DNA of 64,000 nucleotides from Hetaerina americana. Its lineage: Eukaryota > Arthropoda > Insecta > Odonata > Calopterygidae. Position 1 is the stretch's first letter. Every line of letters starts with the position of its first letter. Shown in pieces: positions 11,713 through 21,349 of the stretch. A program made the translations under genes and the position numbers. The notes beneath the pieces were generated by a model. The model was not told the origin of the DNA, searched no databases, and saw only the letters and a program-made list of their open reading frames with translations. The stretch covers positions 25,500,490 through 25,564,489 of the forward strand of contig JAKTNV010000001.1 in assembly GCA_022747635.1 (NCBI GenBank), in the 5' to 3' direction.

Positions 11713-11745
11713 CAAGGTTTGTATAAAAATTATCGGGAAAAGTTT
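11713..11745 (+). repeat. Solo mariner terminal repeat
   Basis: ACAAGGTTTGTATAAAAATT then ATCGGGA matches the ends of the mariner at 40243-41675 and of the fragment at 14720. No transposase follows, so it is probably a relict end. Confidence 0.45.
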
Positions 11746-11879
11746 CGGTAAAATAGATTTATTATAGATAGTGCTATATTGCCTCAAAATTCTTCGAAGT
11801 GCATCCCTTGAGCGTCGACAAGCTATCAAAAAATTAGAATTTATTAGAAGAGTCTTGGATAAATGTGATGAAAAGGTCA

Positions 11880-12375
11880 AAGAGAAATGTTATCCCATCA
11901 CTAGTTAGGCCTCATTTATAAAATATGCTGCTAGTACATGGGATCGTCGCGAAGTTGGATTAATTTGCCGAATTGGATCGCGTATAGCGTAGATGAGCTA
12001 AATTTGTAAGACGTTGTTATGTTAAACTTAGTAGCGTATCCAAAATATTAGAGCAGCTAGACTGGGAATCACTCACGGAGCAAAGGTTAAATTATATATT
12101 AAATCTCTTGTATTAATTCGAAGGGCGTCTCTTTAGCAGTGATGTTGAAAATTTATTATTACCCCCATCGTAATATGGTAGGAGAGATCATGTTAGTTAA
12201 ATTAGAGAGATTAGGTGTAGAGCAGATGGATTGAAGATGTCATTTTTTCCACAAACGACAAGGGATCAGAATGACATTGTTCGACCGCAGTAAGGTCATA
12301 TTTGGGTCAAAATGAGCCTGGTGTTTATTCACCCCCGGCCACAAACCCTAGCGGTGGCTTGTAAGGTATGATAAA
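11880..12375 (+). mobile_element. Jockey/CR1-like LINE C-terminus and 3' tail
   Basis: Broken frames read LVRPHL-like, TWDRREVGLI-like and LNYILNLLY.FEGRLFSSDV, colinear with the better copy at 46371-46715. It ends in the shared tail CCCCGGCCACAAACCCTAGC then GGTGGCTTGTAAGGTA. Stops and small indels throughout. Confidence 0.65.
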
Positions 12376-12419
12376 CTTAGTAGCATATCCATTGCCTTAG
12401 GTTCTTTAAAAGTTTTGAT

Positions 12420-13200
12420 ATTGTGTATTGCCTGCAGCGCGAGTCGTCTCTGTCCACGAAGCTAGCCGTGCAACGAAGCACACGGTCACCGGAAATTCAG
12501 CCGTTGAGTCAGTAACCGAGTTGCTAACAAGTTAATGCTCGAGAGAAGGGGTTGGCTCTTTCATCTGTGCGAGCACTAGCGGGGAGGCGGCAGGCATATT
12601 TACACGGCATTTGCACGTGGATGAGTGGGGGAGCCATTAGCTCACTGCACGGACATCGACCCGCCACTGGGACTCAATTCTCTTGACATTTCCCCTCTTT
12701 CGCGACCCTGATAAAGAAGTTCCTCCTCCCCCACCGCCATCCCCTCCACCTCTCCCATTGTGTCTGTCCTTTGCTTTTCACCCCCCCTCCTCCTCCCTTC
12801 CAATAATCGGACAATGCCTTCAACTCCCTCGCTTTCACTCCTCGCTCTCCGTCGCTGGCTCAAGCTTAATCGCGAACACCACAGTTACCATAGCAAACCC
12901 ACAAACAACTCCATTCAGGCATCTAACGATCACAATATATTGCCGACAAATCTGTTGGTAATGTTTAAAAAAAATACCTTCATACCTCCTCGGTATGAGC
13001 GAAAATTGTGGTATCCATGCGGATGGCGTGACGCTGATGTTAATTGTAAGCTGAACCTTAAAATTAGCTTATTATAGGGAAAAGAGGAAGCAATCTCCAT
13101 GTTCATAACATCTCCTTCCCACCCCCACCCCCCCCCCCCCGCCTTGCACCCTAGGGGTGGCTTGCGGAATATTCCAGAGACGTACATGTTACTTGATGCT
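12420..13200. other. GC-richer intergenic stretch with pyrimidine and C runs
   Basis: 12440-12680 is relatively CpG-rich. 12720-12800 is a CCTCC/CCCCC tract whose translation (Pro-rich) looks low-complexity. 13125-13141 is a C run followed by a LINE tail variant (TAGGGGTGGCTTGCGGAATA). No gene supported. Confidence 0.4.
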
Positions 13201-13481
13201 CAATTAGTTTGTGGCGCCTTTTGAATATGCTATTTCTACCAACGTTATGTGCAACGAGTTATAATGGACTTATCATTACAAAATATTGCACCGGTTTTTT
13301 GTGTGGCAGTTTTATTGATAAAATGAAATTAAATATGTTTGTTAAACATAACTGGACTAATACTACCAATTGTTGGCGTTTTATGAGAGTTGATGACTCG
13401 TTGTGGTTAAGAAAGATTTAATGCGTTTGGGAAGAGAGTAATTTCATATAGAAATCATTGTCATTTTACCATTTATATATA

Positions 13482-14411
13482 CAGGGTTCGTCCGGAAAAT
13501 AAGTGTACTGAGCTCAGGAAAAAAAATTTATTACACTTTTACATATCTTAAGCTAATATTCCTCAAAATAGGACCCTTGTGAGTCGATACACTTGTTCCA
13601 GCGGCGCTCCCATTCCCGGAACGCTCCCGCGAAGGCATCATCGGGAACCTCTCGAAGACACGTCGTCACGGCCTCTTTGACGGCGTCCAAAGTCCCGTAT
13701 CGCGTTCCTTTCAAACTCCTCTTTATCTTCGGGAACAGAAAGAAGTCCGGTGGTGCCAAGTCCGGGCTGTAGGGCGGGTGCGGCAGCGTTGCCACGCCGT
13801 GCTTGGCCAAGAAGTCCGACACGACAAGCGCGGTGTGAGACGGTGCATTGTCGTGATGCAGCCGCCAGATGTTTTTGATCGCTGGCCGGACGCGGGCGAC
13901 TCGTTTTCGAAGCCTGTCGAGCACTTGGACGTAAAATGCTATCATCCGAACACTAAGACGACGATCAGAGTTCAGTACATCGCGAACTTTTCGCACATTT
14001 TCGTCGGTGAGTGTCGTTGATGGGCGTCCAGGCCGTGGTTCGTCGTCGACCTCTTCTCTGCCCTCCACGAACATCTTGTGCCACCGAAAGATCATGTTTC
14101 TGGACATGGCTGACTCCCCGTAAGCCTGGTTAATCATGCCGACAGTTTCGGTAGACGATTTCCCAAGCTTTACCGCAAATTTGATGGAATAACGCTGCTC
14201 CAAAAACTTCGGTATCGCGTTCCGTGACGTGGGTCGAGCGTGGAGGTTCGCGTTAACAGAGCTCCTCACTACACCACAGCTCAGAGCCGACTGCCTTTTT
14301 CAGCGTCGCTTGCCAACATACTCCCCTCCAATCGCAGCCCGTCAGAGCGGTGCTGGGCGCGCCTGGAGCGGCGGGAAAAAATCAGTACACTTATTTTCCG
14401 GACGAACCCTG
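13482..14411 (-). mobile_element. 930-bp mariner with internally deleted transposase
   Basis: Perfect 30-bp terminal inverted repeats starting CAGGGTTCGTCCGGAAAATA, flanked by TA at 13480-13481 and 14412-14413. It carries one open minus-strand transposase frame. A full-length relative would be about 1.25-1.3 kb, so roughly 0.3 kb is missing from the centre. The (TA)n tract immediately to the right begins after the TA duplication. Confidence 0.9.
13553..14269 (-). CDS. Internally deleted DD34D mariner transposase, open frame of 238 aa
   Basis: Transposases of this family cut and paste DNA at TA sites using three Asp residues. Here the N-terminal HTH region is present (FLEQRYSIKFAVKLGKSSTE, SAMSRNMIFRWHKMFVEGRE, RRLSVRMIAF). 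The frame then jumps to the second half of the catalytic domain: HHDNAPSHTALVVSDFLAKH and HPPYSPDLAPPDFFLF, where the second and third Asp are 34 residues apart. The block with the first Asp is gone. The deletion keeps the frame, and the C-terminus WNKCIDSQGSYFEEY is intact. Normal length is about 340-350 aa. It should be catalytically dead but may still bind the terminal repeats. Coding GC is higher than in flanking DNA, so decay is slight. Confidence 0.85.
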   Translation of the reverse strand: MRSSVNANLHARPTSRNAIPKFLEQRYSIKFAVKLGKSSTETVGMINQAYGESAMSRNMIFRWHKMFVEGREEVDDEPRPGRPSTTLTDENVRKVRDVLNSDRRLSVRMIAFYVQVLDRLRKRVARVRPAIKNIWRLHHDNAPSHTALVVSDFLAKHGVATLPHPPYSPDLAPPDFFLFPKIKRSLKGTRYGTLDAVKEAVTTCLREVPDDAFAGAFREWERRWNKCIDSQGSYFEEY

Positions 14412-14429
14412 TATATAGATGTGTGTGTG

Positions 14430-14447
14430 AGTGTGTGTGTATATGTG

Positions 14448-14516
<69 letters not shown>
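14430..14516. repeat. (GT)n/(TA)n microsatellite
   Basis: GTGTGTGA-type repeat passing into about 60 bases of TA repeats, directly beside the mariner end. Confidence 0.9.
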
Positions 14517-14519
<3 letters not shown>

Positions 14520-14719
14520 TAGTTCTTATGGGTCTAACTTTTCCCTTTTAATTATAAAAATGAACTACCCTTTATTGGAAGCCATTAATTACAATATCGT
14601 ATAAACCTTTAACTAAGGAACGCATATAAATATATATGCGTTCCTTATGCATATCTGTATGTGTGCGCGCGTGCGTGTACATGTGTGTTTATGTGCGTGC
14701 GTTTGTGTGTGAGTGTGTG

Positions 14720-14905
14720 TACAAGATTTGCATAAAAAGTGTCGGAGGCAATTTTTTCCTGACGTGTGCGTGAACTCCTGTATTCGGACCGACGGTTAAG
14801 TGTGCGCATAATCGCAGATTTTATTGGTAATGATAAAATGACAGTTCACACCATTATTACTGAAAAATTGGCGATGCGAAAGAATGTAGTGTGGGTTTCT
14901 CGGAA
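14720..14905 (+). mobile_element. Mariner 5' fragment
   Basis: Starts with the terminal repeat ACAAGATTTGCATAAAAAGT then GTCGG. The reading frame gives MRELLYSDRRLSVRIIADFI then GNDKMTVHTIITEKLAMRK, the second HTH of a mariner transposase, close to that at 40600-40690. It breaks off into unrelated sequence near 14900. Confidence 0.65.
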
Positions 14906-15039
14906 ACCCCCACTATCGGTTAACTCTCCCAAGGAGTACCCCCCAGCATACCAGACAATGTATGGTGATGTAGCGCGGGTTTCTCGGAAACCAAGGCAAG
15001 ACAATGTCCGCTACCCAATTCCCTTGTTGCTACAATGTA

Positions 15040-15792
15040 CGAGGGTCATCCGGAAAGTAGTACCCGTTCGTGCCGCATGAAGTGCTGACGACGCGAGTAG
15101 CCGCTGGACGAGGTCAGATAGCTTCAGTGGCTTGTCTGCCTTCTCTGAGCCAAGTTGCGTGACGCTAGCATTGCCTGTGTTGTTTCTGTGATTGTTTACA
15201 ATGTTTAAAAAAATTGAGAACGCCGCCAGTTGTGAAGTGAGGGCAGTAATTAAATTCCTCAATGCAAGAAACGTTCGCCCATGTGATATTCATCGCCAAT
15301 TAAAGGAGGTGTATGGAGACAATGTAATGGACGAGTCGTCTGTTCGGCGGTGGTGTCGCAACTTCAACATGGGGAGGGGGAACACACACGACGATGAGCG
15401 TTCGGGTAGACCGTCTGTCATTACAGACCAACTGGTGAGCTCAGTTGACGAATTCGTGAGGAACGATCGGCGCGTCACAATTGATGACATCTGTGAGCAT
15501 TTTCCCAATGTTTCTCGAACAATTGTTCATGAAATTGTTAAACACCATCTGCATTATGCAAAAATTTGTGCAAGATGGGTCCCTCGCGTATCTCAATGAG
15601 CTGGCGGCGAAGGACTATGCAGCAGGAATACAGAAACTTGTCACACGTTATGACAAATGCCTTAATTTGCTTGGAGATTATGTTGAGAAGTAGTTTAAAG
15701 TATCCTCTTTCAAATAAAATTTTTTATGTTTGTTAATATTTACTTTTGTGTCTTTATTTCACGAACGGGTACTACTTTCCGGATGACCCTCG
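15040..15792 (+). mobile_element. 753-bp non-autonomous mariner (copy B)
   Basis: Same 33-bp perfect terminal repeats as copy A (4008-4760) and the same length, in opposite orientation, flanked by TA at 15038-15039 and 15793-15794. Differences seen: two adjacent bases that turn SERP into SGRP in the encoded HTH part, and one T/G in the 3' AT-rich end. The near identity indicates recent mobility or recent common origin. Confidence 0.9.
15192..15599 (+). pseudogene. Truncated mariner transposase, DNA-binding part (copy B)
   Basis: 135-aa open frame, identical to that of copy A except Gly for Glu in DDERSGRPS. Two HTH motifs, then stop at the internal deletion junction (VPRVSQ). The last transposase segment continues in another frame to TAG at 15691-15693 (YDKCLNLLGDYVEK). 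Confidence 0.8.
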
Positions 15793-15899
15793 TAGCTGCT
15801 ACAATTTAGCTACTATGTAGTTACTTTGAGGTCCCTCCCGCCGAAGGCGCGATGCTATATAAAGCGAGACGCTCCTGTACACATACAGACAAATACACA

Positions 15900-16010
15900 A
15901 AAATAAAATAGATAATGCGTAAAAGGACACTCGAATTTCAGAAATTTTAATCTTTGGGCCATCTCTGTGGCCTTCTTCAGGTCAGACTCAGTGAGTTTGA
16001 CCAGTCTAAG
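15900..16010 (+). repeat. Dispersed repeat, GGACACTC family
   Basis: GCGTAAAAGGACACTCGAAT and GGCCTTCTTCAGGTCAGA resemble 56960-57060 (TAAAAGGACACTCACATTGT ... GGCCTTCTCTGAGA) and, inverted, 30001-30090. A TATATAAAG at 15856 lies just upstream. Confidence 0.4.
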
Positions 16011-16429
16011 TTTTAAAGAATGCGACAGCGACTTTCACAATCACTCAATTAACCTTATCATCTCGTCCGATTCTCATTCTGGTTAGTTCCTGGATCTGGC
16101 AGAAAAAGGAATCTGTAAATTTAATTTCCTTGTGTAATCATCGCTCAAATGCGTGCCCTTTTGAAGATTAAACTCGCTCGGACAACTTCCTTGCTGTGGC
16201 CGTCACACACAATGTCGTGCGCTCTTGGTTGTAATTGGTTTTTGTTTTACGGGGGCGCGCGAAGGCTGAGTGTAATCGAATCACTAATTCCACTCCAAAA
16301 AATGCATTCCGTGACCACAGCTGTCCAAGGCGAAACTTGTATCCGCGACCTTGAAATCAGCCGGTCCGGTTACAAACCAAGCGAACCAAGAGCGCGCTCT
16401 CGAGTTGCGCCGTTGAAATCAAACATCTT

Positions 16430-16590
16430 CTCATTGTCCGTTCGCCCCCATTCCACTTGCCCTTTCGGTGGATCGCAGACTTTCTTGTGTTTTTAGAAGC
16501 AAAGGAGAAGTAGAATGGCTGGTGACCTAACACCCCCTGCCACACGTCCTCGCGACGCCTTGAGGGGTAGTGTATAGTTGTAGGTGTAAG
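16430..16590 (+). repeat. Two LINE 3'-tail modules
   Basis: First CCACTTGCCCTTTCGGTGGA then TCGCAGACT (module 2, also at 17700, 20870, 40190). Then GGTGACCTAACACCCCCTGC then CACACGTCCTCGCGACGCC (module 1). Both are recurrent 3' ends of related LINEs. Confidence 0.5.
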
Positions 16591-17058
16591 TACATGTTTC
16601 CTCCGCGTGTGGAATCGAGGACTTGTCGTTTACGAAATATTTATATGAATTTGAACTTGATAAGGATATTAAAGAATAAATTAATCTTAAGACATTGGTT
16701 TAAGAAACGGAATCTATGGGAGAGTGTGGGAGAGTGAAGGAGGACATCGCTTCGAACCGAAGAAATAGGAAAATATGGCGCAAATTGAAATTGAGACTGA
16801 GCCGGGAGGAAGAAGATATATGTTAAAATTAGCAGGTGTATTTCCTCTCGTCATGGATAATGGCTCTTATTATTTCATAGAGAAACTTTAATGTGATTGA
16901 CCGGGTGTGTTGGATACCGGTTCGGATGGAATTACTCGATAACATAATAGATACGAATAACTCAAATAAATCCATTTGAAAATAGATAATATCTATAACC
17001 TTGGGGAAATATTCGTGTTGCCGGAAAAAGTATTTCTATATATATCAAATATAAGAAT

Positions 17059-17375
17059 AGTAGTAGTAGTTTTACGGGAGGCTACCGGCTGCAGAGCTAA
17101 TTTGCGCCATAAGGAATGGAGGGGGAAAGGAGGAAGGGTGGAGAGAAACCTGGTGTCGGCATTAGCCTGCTCTTAACAAAAGGCGCCAAGGGGTTCGCAG
17201 CTTAACGTCCCATCCGACGGACGGCGTACTCACTCAAAGTTCTCTCCACAAAGCGATTCAAGTAGGGTTCGGGATACCACTGAAAAATAACTGTACCCGG
17301 AACCCGGGCACTCAGGGTGGGAAGCCAGTACGCTAATCTCCAAACCACCCTTATGCCCTCAAATCTATAAGAATG
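17059..17375 (-). mobile_element. SINE-B copy
   Basis: Inverted relative of 21025-21345 and 49930-50190. The shared landmarks, in reverse complement, are CTGGCTTCCCACCCTGAGTG, CCGTCCGTCGGATGGGACGT and CCCCTTGGCGCCTTTTGTTA. It ends in a short run of TAG repeats at 17059-17070. The tRNA-type box B (GGGTTC) is partly altered. Confidence 0.65.
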
Positions 17376-17377
17376 CA

Positions 17378-17404
17378 GGGTGCGTTCCAAAAGTAATACA
17401 ATTA
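17378..17404 (+). repeat. Solo mariner terminal repeat
   Basis: GCAGGGTGCGTTCCAAAAGT then AATAC matches, inverted, the end at 34329-34353 (TTACTTTCGGAGCGCACCCT). Confidence 0.4.
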
Positions 17405-17599
17405 TTTATTATTACCTAGTTATTAATTATTATTATATAGTTAAACTTAGTTACATAGTTAGTTCAGATACATAAAACTCTCGTGCATGCTCGTGCCTGT
17501 ATACATCACGCTATATCTATTGTTTGAATAAACCAACAGATTGTAGTCTTTAAGATAAATTTAATAAGAAATGAGATTCGCTCATGTTCATTTATCTAC

Positions 17600-17750
17600 A
17601 GCTATGCACTACCCCGCAAACCTTTGCAAGGACGTGTGGCAGGGGGTGTTAGGTCACCAGCCATGCTGTATCAAGCGTAATATTTTCGCGAACTCATGGT
17701 ATCCCTTGATCCACCGAAAGGGCACGTGGAAGGGGTGCGACTAAACAAAC
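17600..17750 (-). repeat. LINE 3'-tail modules, inverted
   Basis: CCCCGCAAACCTTTGCAAGG then ACGTGTGGCAGGGGGTGTTA (module 1), and 17700-17745 TGATCCACCGAAAGGGCACG (module 2). Same order as at 16430-16590 but in the opposite orientation. Confidence 0.5.
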
Positions 17751-17759
17751 CATTTATGC

Positions 17760-18915
17760 TACATCTGTTATGTACATTACTATTGTCATACTGTCAGTAA
17801 TTACTCCACTGACTAAACTAAGATGTCAAATAAGGAAATACATTAAAAATGGCAGCCTCCATGCAACGAGTAACTTCTTATAAGGTAACATTCTACTCAT
17901 GTAGAAAGGACAATTGTAAAATGCATGAGACCTACAAATTTATAAACACGAAACCTGAACACCCATGGCCCAAGAGGGTGGGGGCGTTAGAACGTCAGCC
18001 ATGAAGTGAATTCAGGGGGAGAAAGTAACTTGTTATGATTGCCTATCGTCCGAGGAAAGTACGGATATCTAAATCTATATCTCACTCGTTTTTATCGCCC
18101 CGTGGTCGAATCTGTTCCTTTCTAAATGCCTTGCCTCCTCTCCTCGTGGACCAACGGGCTCCCAACCTAATTCCTACAACATACTCTCTTCTCGTGGCGA
18201 TTTTTAACAAATATGGTGGATTTTATCTTAACCCTATCCAATTCCTTAGCAATCGTTTCCTCTCATGAATCCCGAATACTCGCTGCGTATTCCAAATGTG
18301 GCCTAACTATCGCGAAATAACGCATCTCTCTCACTTTTTCATCACGTTTTCCCGCGCACGATTTCAGAAGCAATAAATATTAATGTGACCGTTTTATTCT
18401 CCACTGCGTAGTTGGCAAGAGAACATGTCGCCATGTATCACTTGAGAGGAGCGAAAGGAGTAAGTACAATCAACCAATTAGAGGGGTTTAATTGACTCAG
18501 GAGTTGTGGTTTTCGTGTACAATGATGTATACCTTTAATTAAAACAACAAATATGTACTTTCTGCTAGCTTAATGAATCAAAAAGACGTTTCAGCTCGTT
18601 TCTCTCCCCGCAGCATCATCACGTGCTGAATCCAACACATTTTTATTCAGCCACAAGATAGAGGGAAGGGCGGAGAAGGAGTCGGAAAAGTTGGGAAATG
18701 GCGGGATAGGCTAGAGTTGTCCATTGGGCTTTGTTAATCCTAAACGGGGGACTTTCAATTGGGCACGCCACCTTCGCAGGGTCATACTTTTTTCCCCATA
18801 ATGCATCGAGCGCCCATCTATGTTTTCTTTCAACCCCATTTGGTCAAATGTGAGATCCATGAAAAAATCTTATAATTCAGCGCAAAGGTTTTCTTTTTTG
18901 CTTCATTTGATTAAG
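17760..18915. other. Intergenic, no gene seen
   Basis: Non-coding. 18590-18625 contains AGACGTTTCAGCTCG and CAGCATCATCACGTGCTG, a small foldback-like motif. Confidence 0.4.
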
Positions 18916-18919
18916 AGAC

Positions 18920-19135
18920 GGGAAAGGTGAACGAAGAGCATTATGATTGGCGATTTACTATTAAAGACTGTGATATAGAGGGGAGGACGTAAGGCAAGCG
19001 AGGTATGGGGAGAAAAGGATATGGATGTTGGACGGAATGAATGGATAAGGAGAATTTATGAGGAATTTTATTCATTTTATATTACCCTGCAAGCCACCGC
19101 TAGAGTGTGCGGCGGGGGTGAATACACCAGGATAA
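18920..19135. mobile_element. LINE fragments: C-terminal piece and a tail module
   Basis: 18955-19060 (+) resembles the KTVIEGR..GKRG.GR LINE C-terminus at 8170-8290, with stops and shifts. 19086-19130 is an inverted tail module (CCCTGCAAGCCACCGCTAGA). Confidence 0.4.
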
Positions 19136-19289
19136 TTTTTACCCGAACATGGCACTGCCACGGTCGGACGATTTTATTATGATCCCCAATCGTTCTTGGA
19201 AAAAATAATATCTTAAATCTCTCTGTTCCTCCTTGTCTCCGTTTATAAATATTTATAAATTTAGCGACTTCTTAAATATTATTTCTCAT

Positions 19290-19860
19290 TACAGCGCAAT
19301 TTCCGAAGCTAGATCCTTAAAGATACGAGTGGTTATTTCATCGGGCCCGGAGGATTAATTAGGCTTATTATTTTCAGCCAACGATTTTATTCCATTATAT
19401 GAGATTTCAGTTTTGGGCATCGGTTTACCCTCATTGATTTGGTAATCTGTTGGAGGTATTCTGTGAGATATTAGTGAAGACGCTTTGAAAGAAGGAATTT
19501 ATGAAGTTTGGCTTTTCCAAACTCTTCCAATAAATCCTAATTTTTGTTAGTTTGCCCACATATTTCCCGTATGTGTTTCACCCAGGGGAGAGATCGTGAG
19601 TGAGGGTAACGCCTAAGTATTTAATTGAGTCTACACATTCCGTTTCGGTGTTCCCAATGAAGTAGGCGTTCGGGTGAGAATTGCTGTTTTCCCAAAAATT
19701 CAACACTACGCACTTTTTTAAGTTTAATTCTGATTGCCAAGTGTCGCACCAGCGTTGTATAGCATTAAGGTCATCTGATAAAGCTGCTGTGTTCTCAGCA
19801 TCACGGATATCACGGTAAACCACTGCATCACGGCAAATAAACGTACCTTACTACTTAATA
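19290..19860 (-). mobile_element. Rearranged LINE RT fragments
   Basis: 19578-19823 reads MVYRDIRDAENTAALSDDLN, AIQRWCDTWQSELNLKKCV and CVDSIKYLGVTLTHDLSPG, the RT block just after the YADD position. Leftward, 19300-19560 encodes pieces that normally precede it (ITKSMRVN..PK, N-x-S-S-G-P-D/M-E-I-like). The order is therefore scrambled on the minus strand. Confidence 0.6.
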
Positions 19861-20015
19861 GATAGGGAACCAGTCACGGAGCGAAGAACAATTTACTGAT
19901 TAAATCTCTTGCATACATTTGAAGGATGTCTCCATAGCGATGATGATGCTGAAAATGTGTTATTAGCCCCTTCGTTTTATGGTAGGAGAGATCTCCTCAA
20001 TAAAATGTAACTAAA
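19852..20015 (+). mobile_element. LINE C-terminal fragment
   Basis: TTAAATCTCTTGCATACATT, TGAAGGATGTCTCCATAGCG and TATGGTAGGAGAGATC align with 46540-46650 of the better LINE copy (LNYILNLLYKFEGRLFSSDV region). Confidence 0.5.
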
Positions 20016-20609
20016 TGAAATACCGCCAAGAAAAAACATGTTCATTCTGGTCATGTCCTTGCGAATGTCGCTCCAAAAATTACCTATCCAATGCTATTCG
20101 TGAAAAAATTGTCTTTTTGTTTAAAGTAACGATGGCCGTGGCATTGTATTTTTTATAATTCACCATTGGAACTCTTTCTTTACACATAAAATATGATATA
20201 CAAAGAAGTCTTCATGCTCAAGAGGTTATAAGTTCAATTTAAGTTCTATCGCACATAGGTGTACATAAGGTTCAAATGTATTATTTCAAAAATTAATCAA
20301 GAGGTTTTTTTTCTATTTTCTTGTAATATTTAATGGATTTATACTAGTCAACATATAATAGATGACCACTGAAATGCATTCCTACTACCACCCAACCAGT
20401 ACGTATAGCCTCCATGATTCTCATTTTTTTAAACGTTATTTTGTCACATTATTGGTTCATAGTAACTTGAGTCGAGTGAAAATAATGTTTCAATGGACGA
20501 GATTTTTTCAGATTTAAAAAAAAAACAAAGAAAAAGTGTCGCCAAGGCATTATTTACAATTCTAGATGTCTATGACATGAATAAAAATTATCTTGGCTGA
20601 GTTAAAGAC

Positions 20610-20990
20610 CAAATTAATAATCAAGCACAAAGGGTAGTCCATTGATGGCGTCCGCTCCAATGTGGTAGAAGTCATTTCAGGTGTTCCCCGACGGAAGTGT
20701 TGTCAGACCTCTTTTATTCCTTCTTTACTTTATTAACTCTGTAGTTAATATTAAAATAACCGTAAATGTCTTCATATTGTGGTCAGTGGAGTAGTCACAG
20801 TATACAATTCATAATATTTATATCGGATGTTGCTTGAATTGTGCACTTAATTCCCCCCCCCTTCCCTTCCCCCACCCTGTCGATGAATCACGGGATGCTA
20901 TGTGTTTGTTGAATTATTGGAGTTGATCTAGTACGGGTGGTGACCTAACACCCCCTGCCACACATCCCTGCGATTGCTTCCAAGGTAGCG
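20610..20990 (+). mobile_element. LINE RT fragment with tail modules
   Basis: 20625-20760 encodes, with shifts, RVVIDGVRSNVVEV then SGVPRRK and LLFLLY-like pieces of the RT block SGVPQGSVLGPLLFLLYIND. 20865-20925 is tail module 2 (GATGAATCACGGGATGCTAT). 20935-20985 is tail module 1 (GGTGACCTAACACCCCCTGC). Confidence 0.55.
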
Positions 20991-21024
20991 ATGTGTGATG
21001 TTCCCAGAGAACTAAGATACGGGG

Positions 21025-21345
21025 ATCGAGATGGTGCGGGGGCTAATGTACTGGCTTCCCACCCAGAGGGCCTGCCTGGGTTCAAATCGCGACGGTGTTG
21101 AATATTTTTCAGGGGTATCTCGATCCCTACTTGAGGTGATTTGTGGAGGGCACTTTGAGTGAGCACGCCGTCCGTCGGATGGGACGTTAAGCTGAGGACC
21201 CCTTGGCGCCTTTCGTAAAGAGTAGGCTAATGCCGACGCCGGGTTTTCTCTCCACCCTTCATCCTTTCCTATCAATCCCCTATGGCGCAAATGACCTCAG
21301 CAGTCGGTCGCCTCCCCTAAAATACTATTGCAAGTAGTAAGATAC
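21025..21345 (+). mobile_element. SINE-B, fullest copy
   Basis: Begins GATCGAGATGGTGCGGGGGC then TAATGTACTGGCTTCCCACC. It has a tRNA-type box B, CTGGGTTCAAATCGCG, then CCGTCCGTCGGATGGGACGT, CCCCTTGGCGCCTTTCGTAA and GGTCGCCTCCCCTAAAATAC. The head looks tRNA-derived with a weak box A. Related copies are at 17059 (-), 39035 (degraded) and 49930 (internally deleted). Confidence 0.7.
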
Positions 21346-21349
21346 GCGG

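Noticed and set aside
12683..12961. Proline-rich open frame
   Set aside because: Pyrimidine-tract low complexity without splice or domain support.
13778..14020. 80-codon + strand frame
   Set aside because: Antisense of the mariner transposase frame.
14229..14551. Open frames ending in Ile-Tyr repeats
   Set aside because: Translation of the (TA)n microsatellite and antisense of the mariner transposase; the same holds for frames at 30100, 30620 and 42387.
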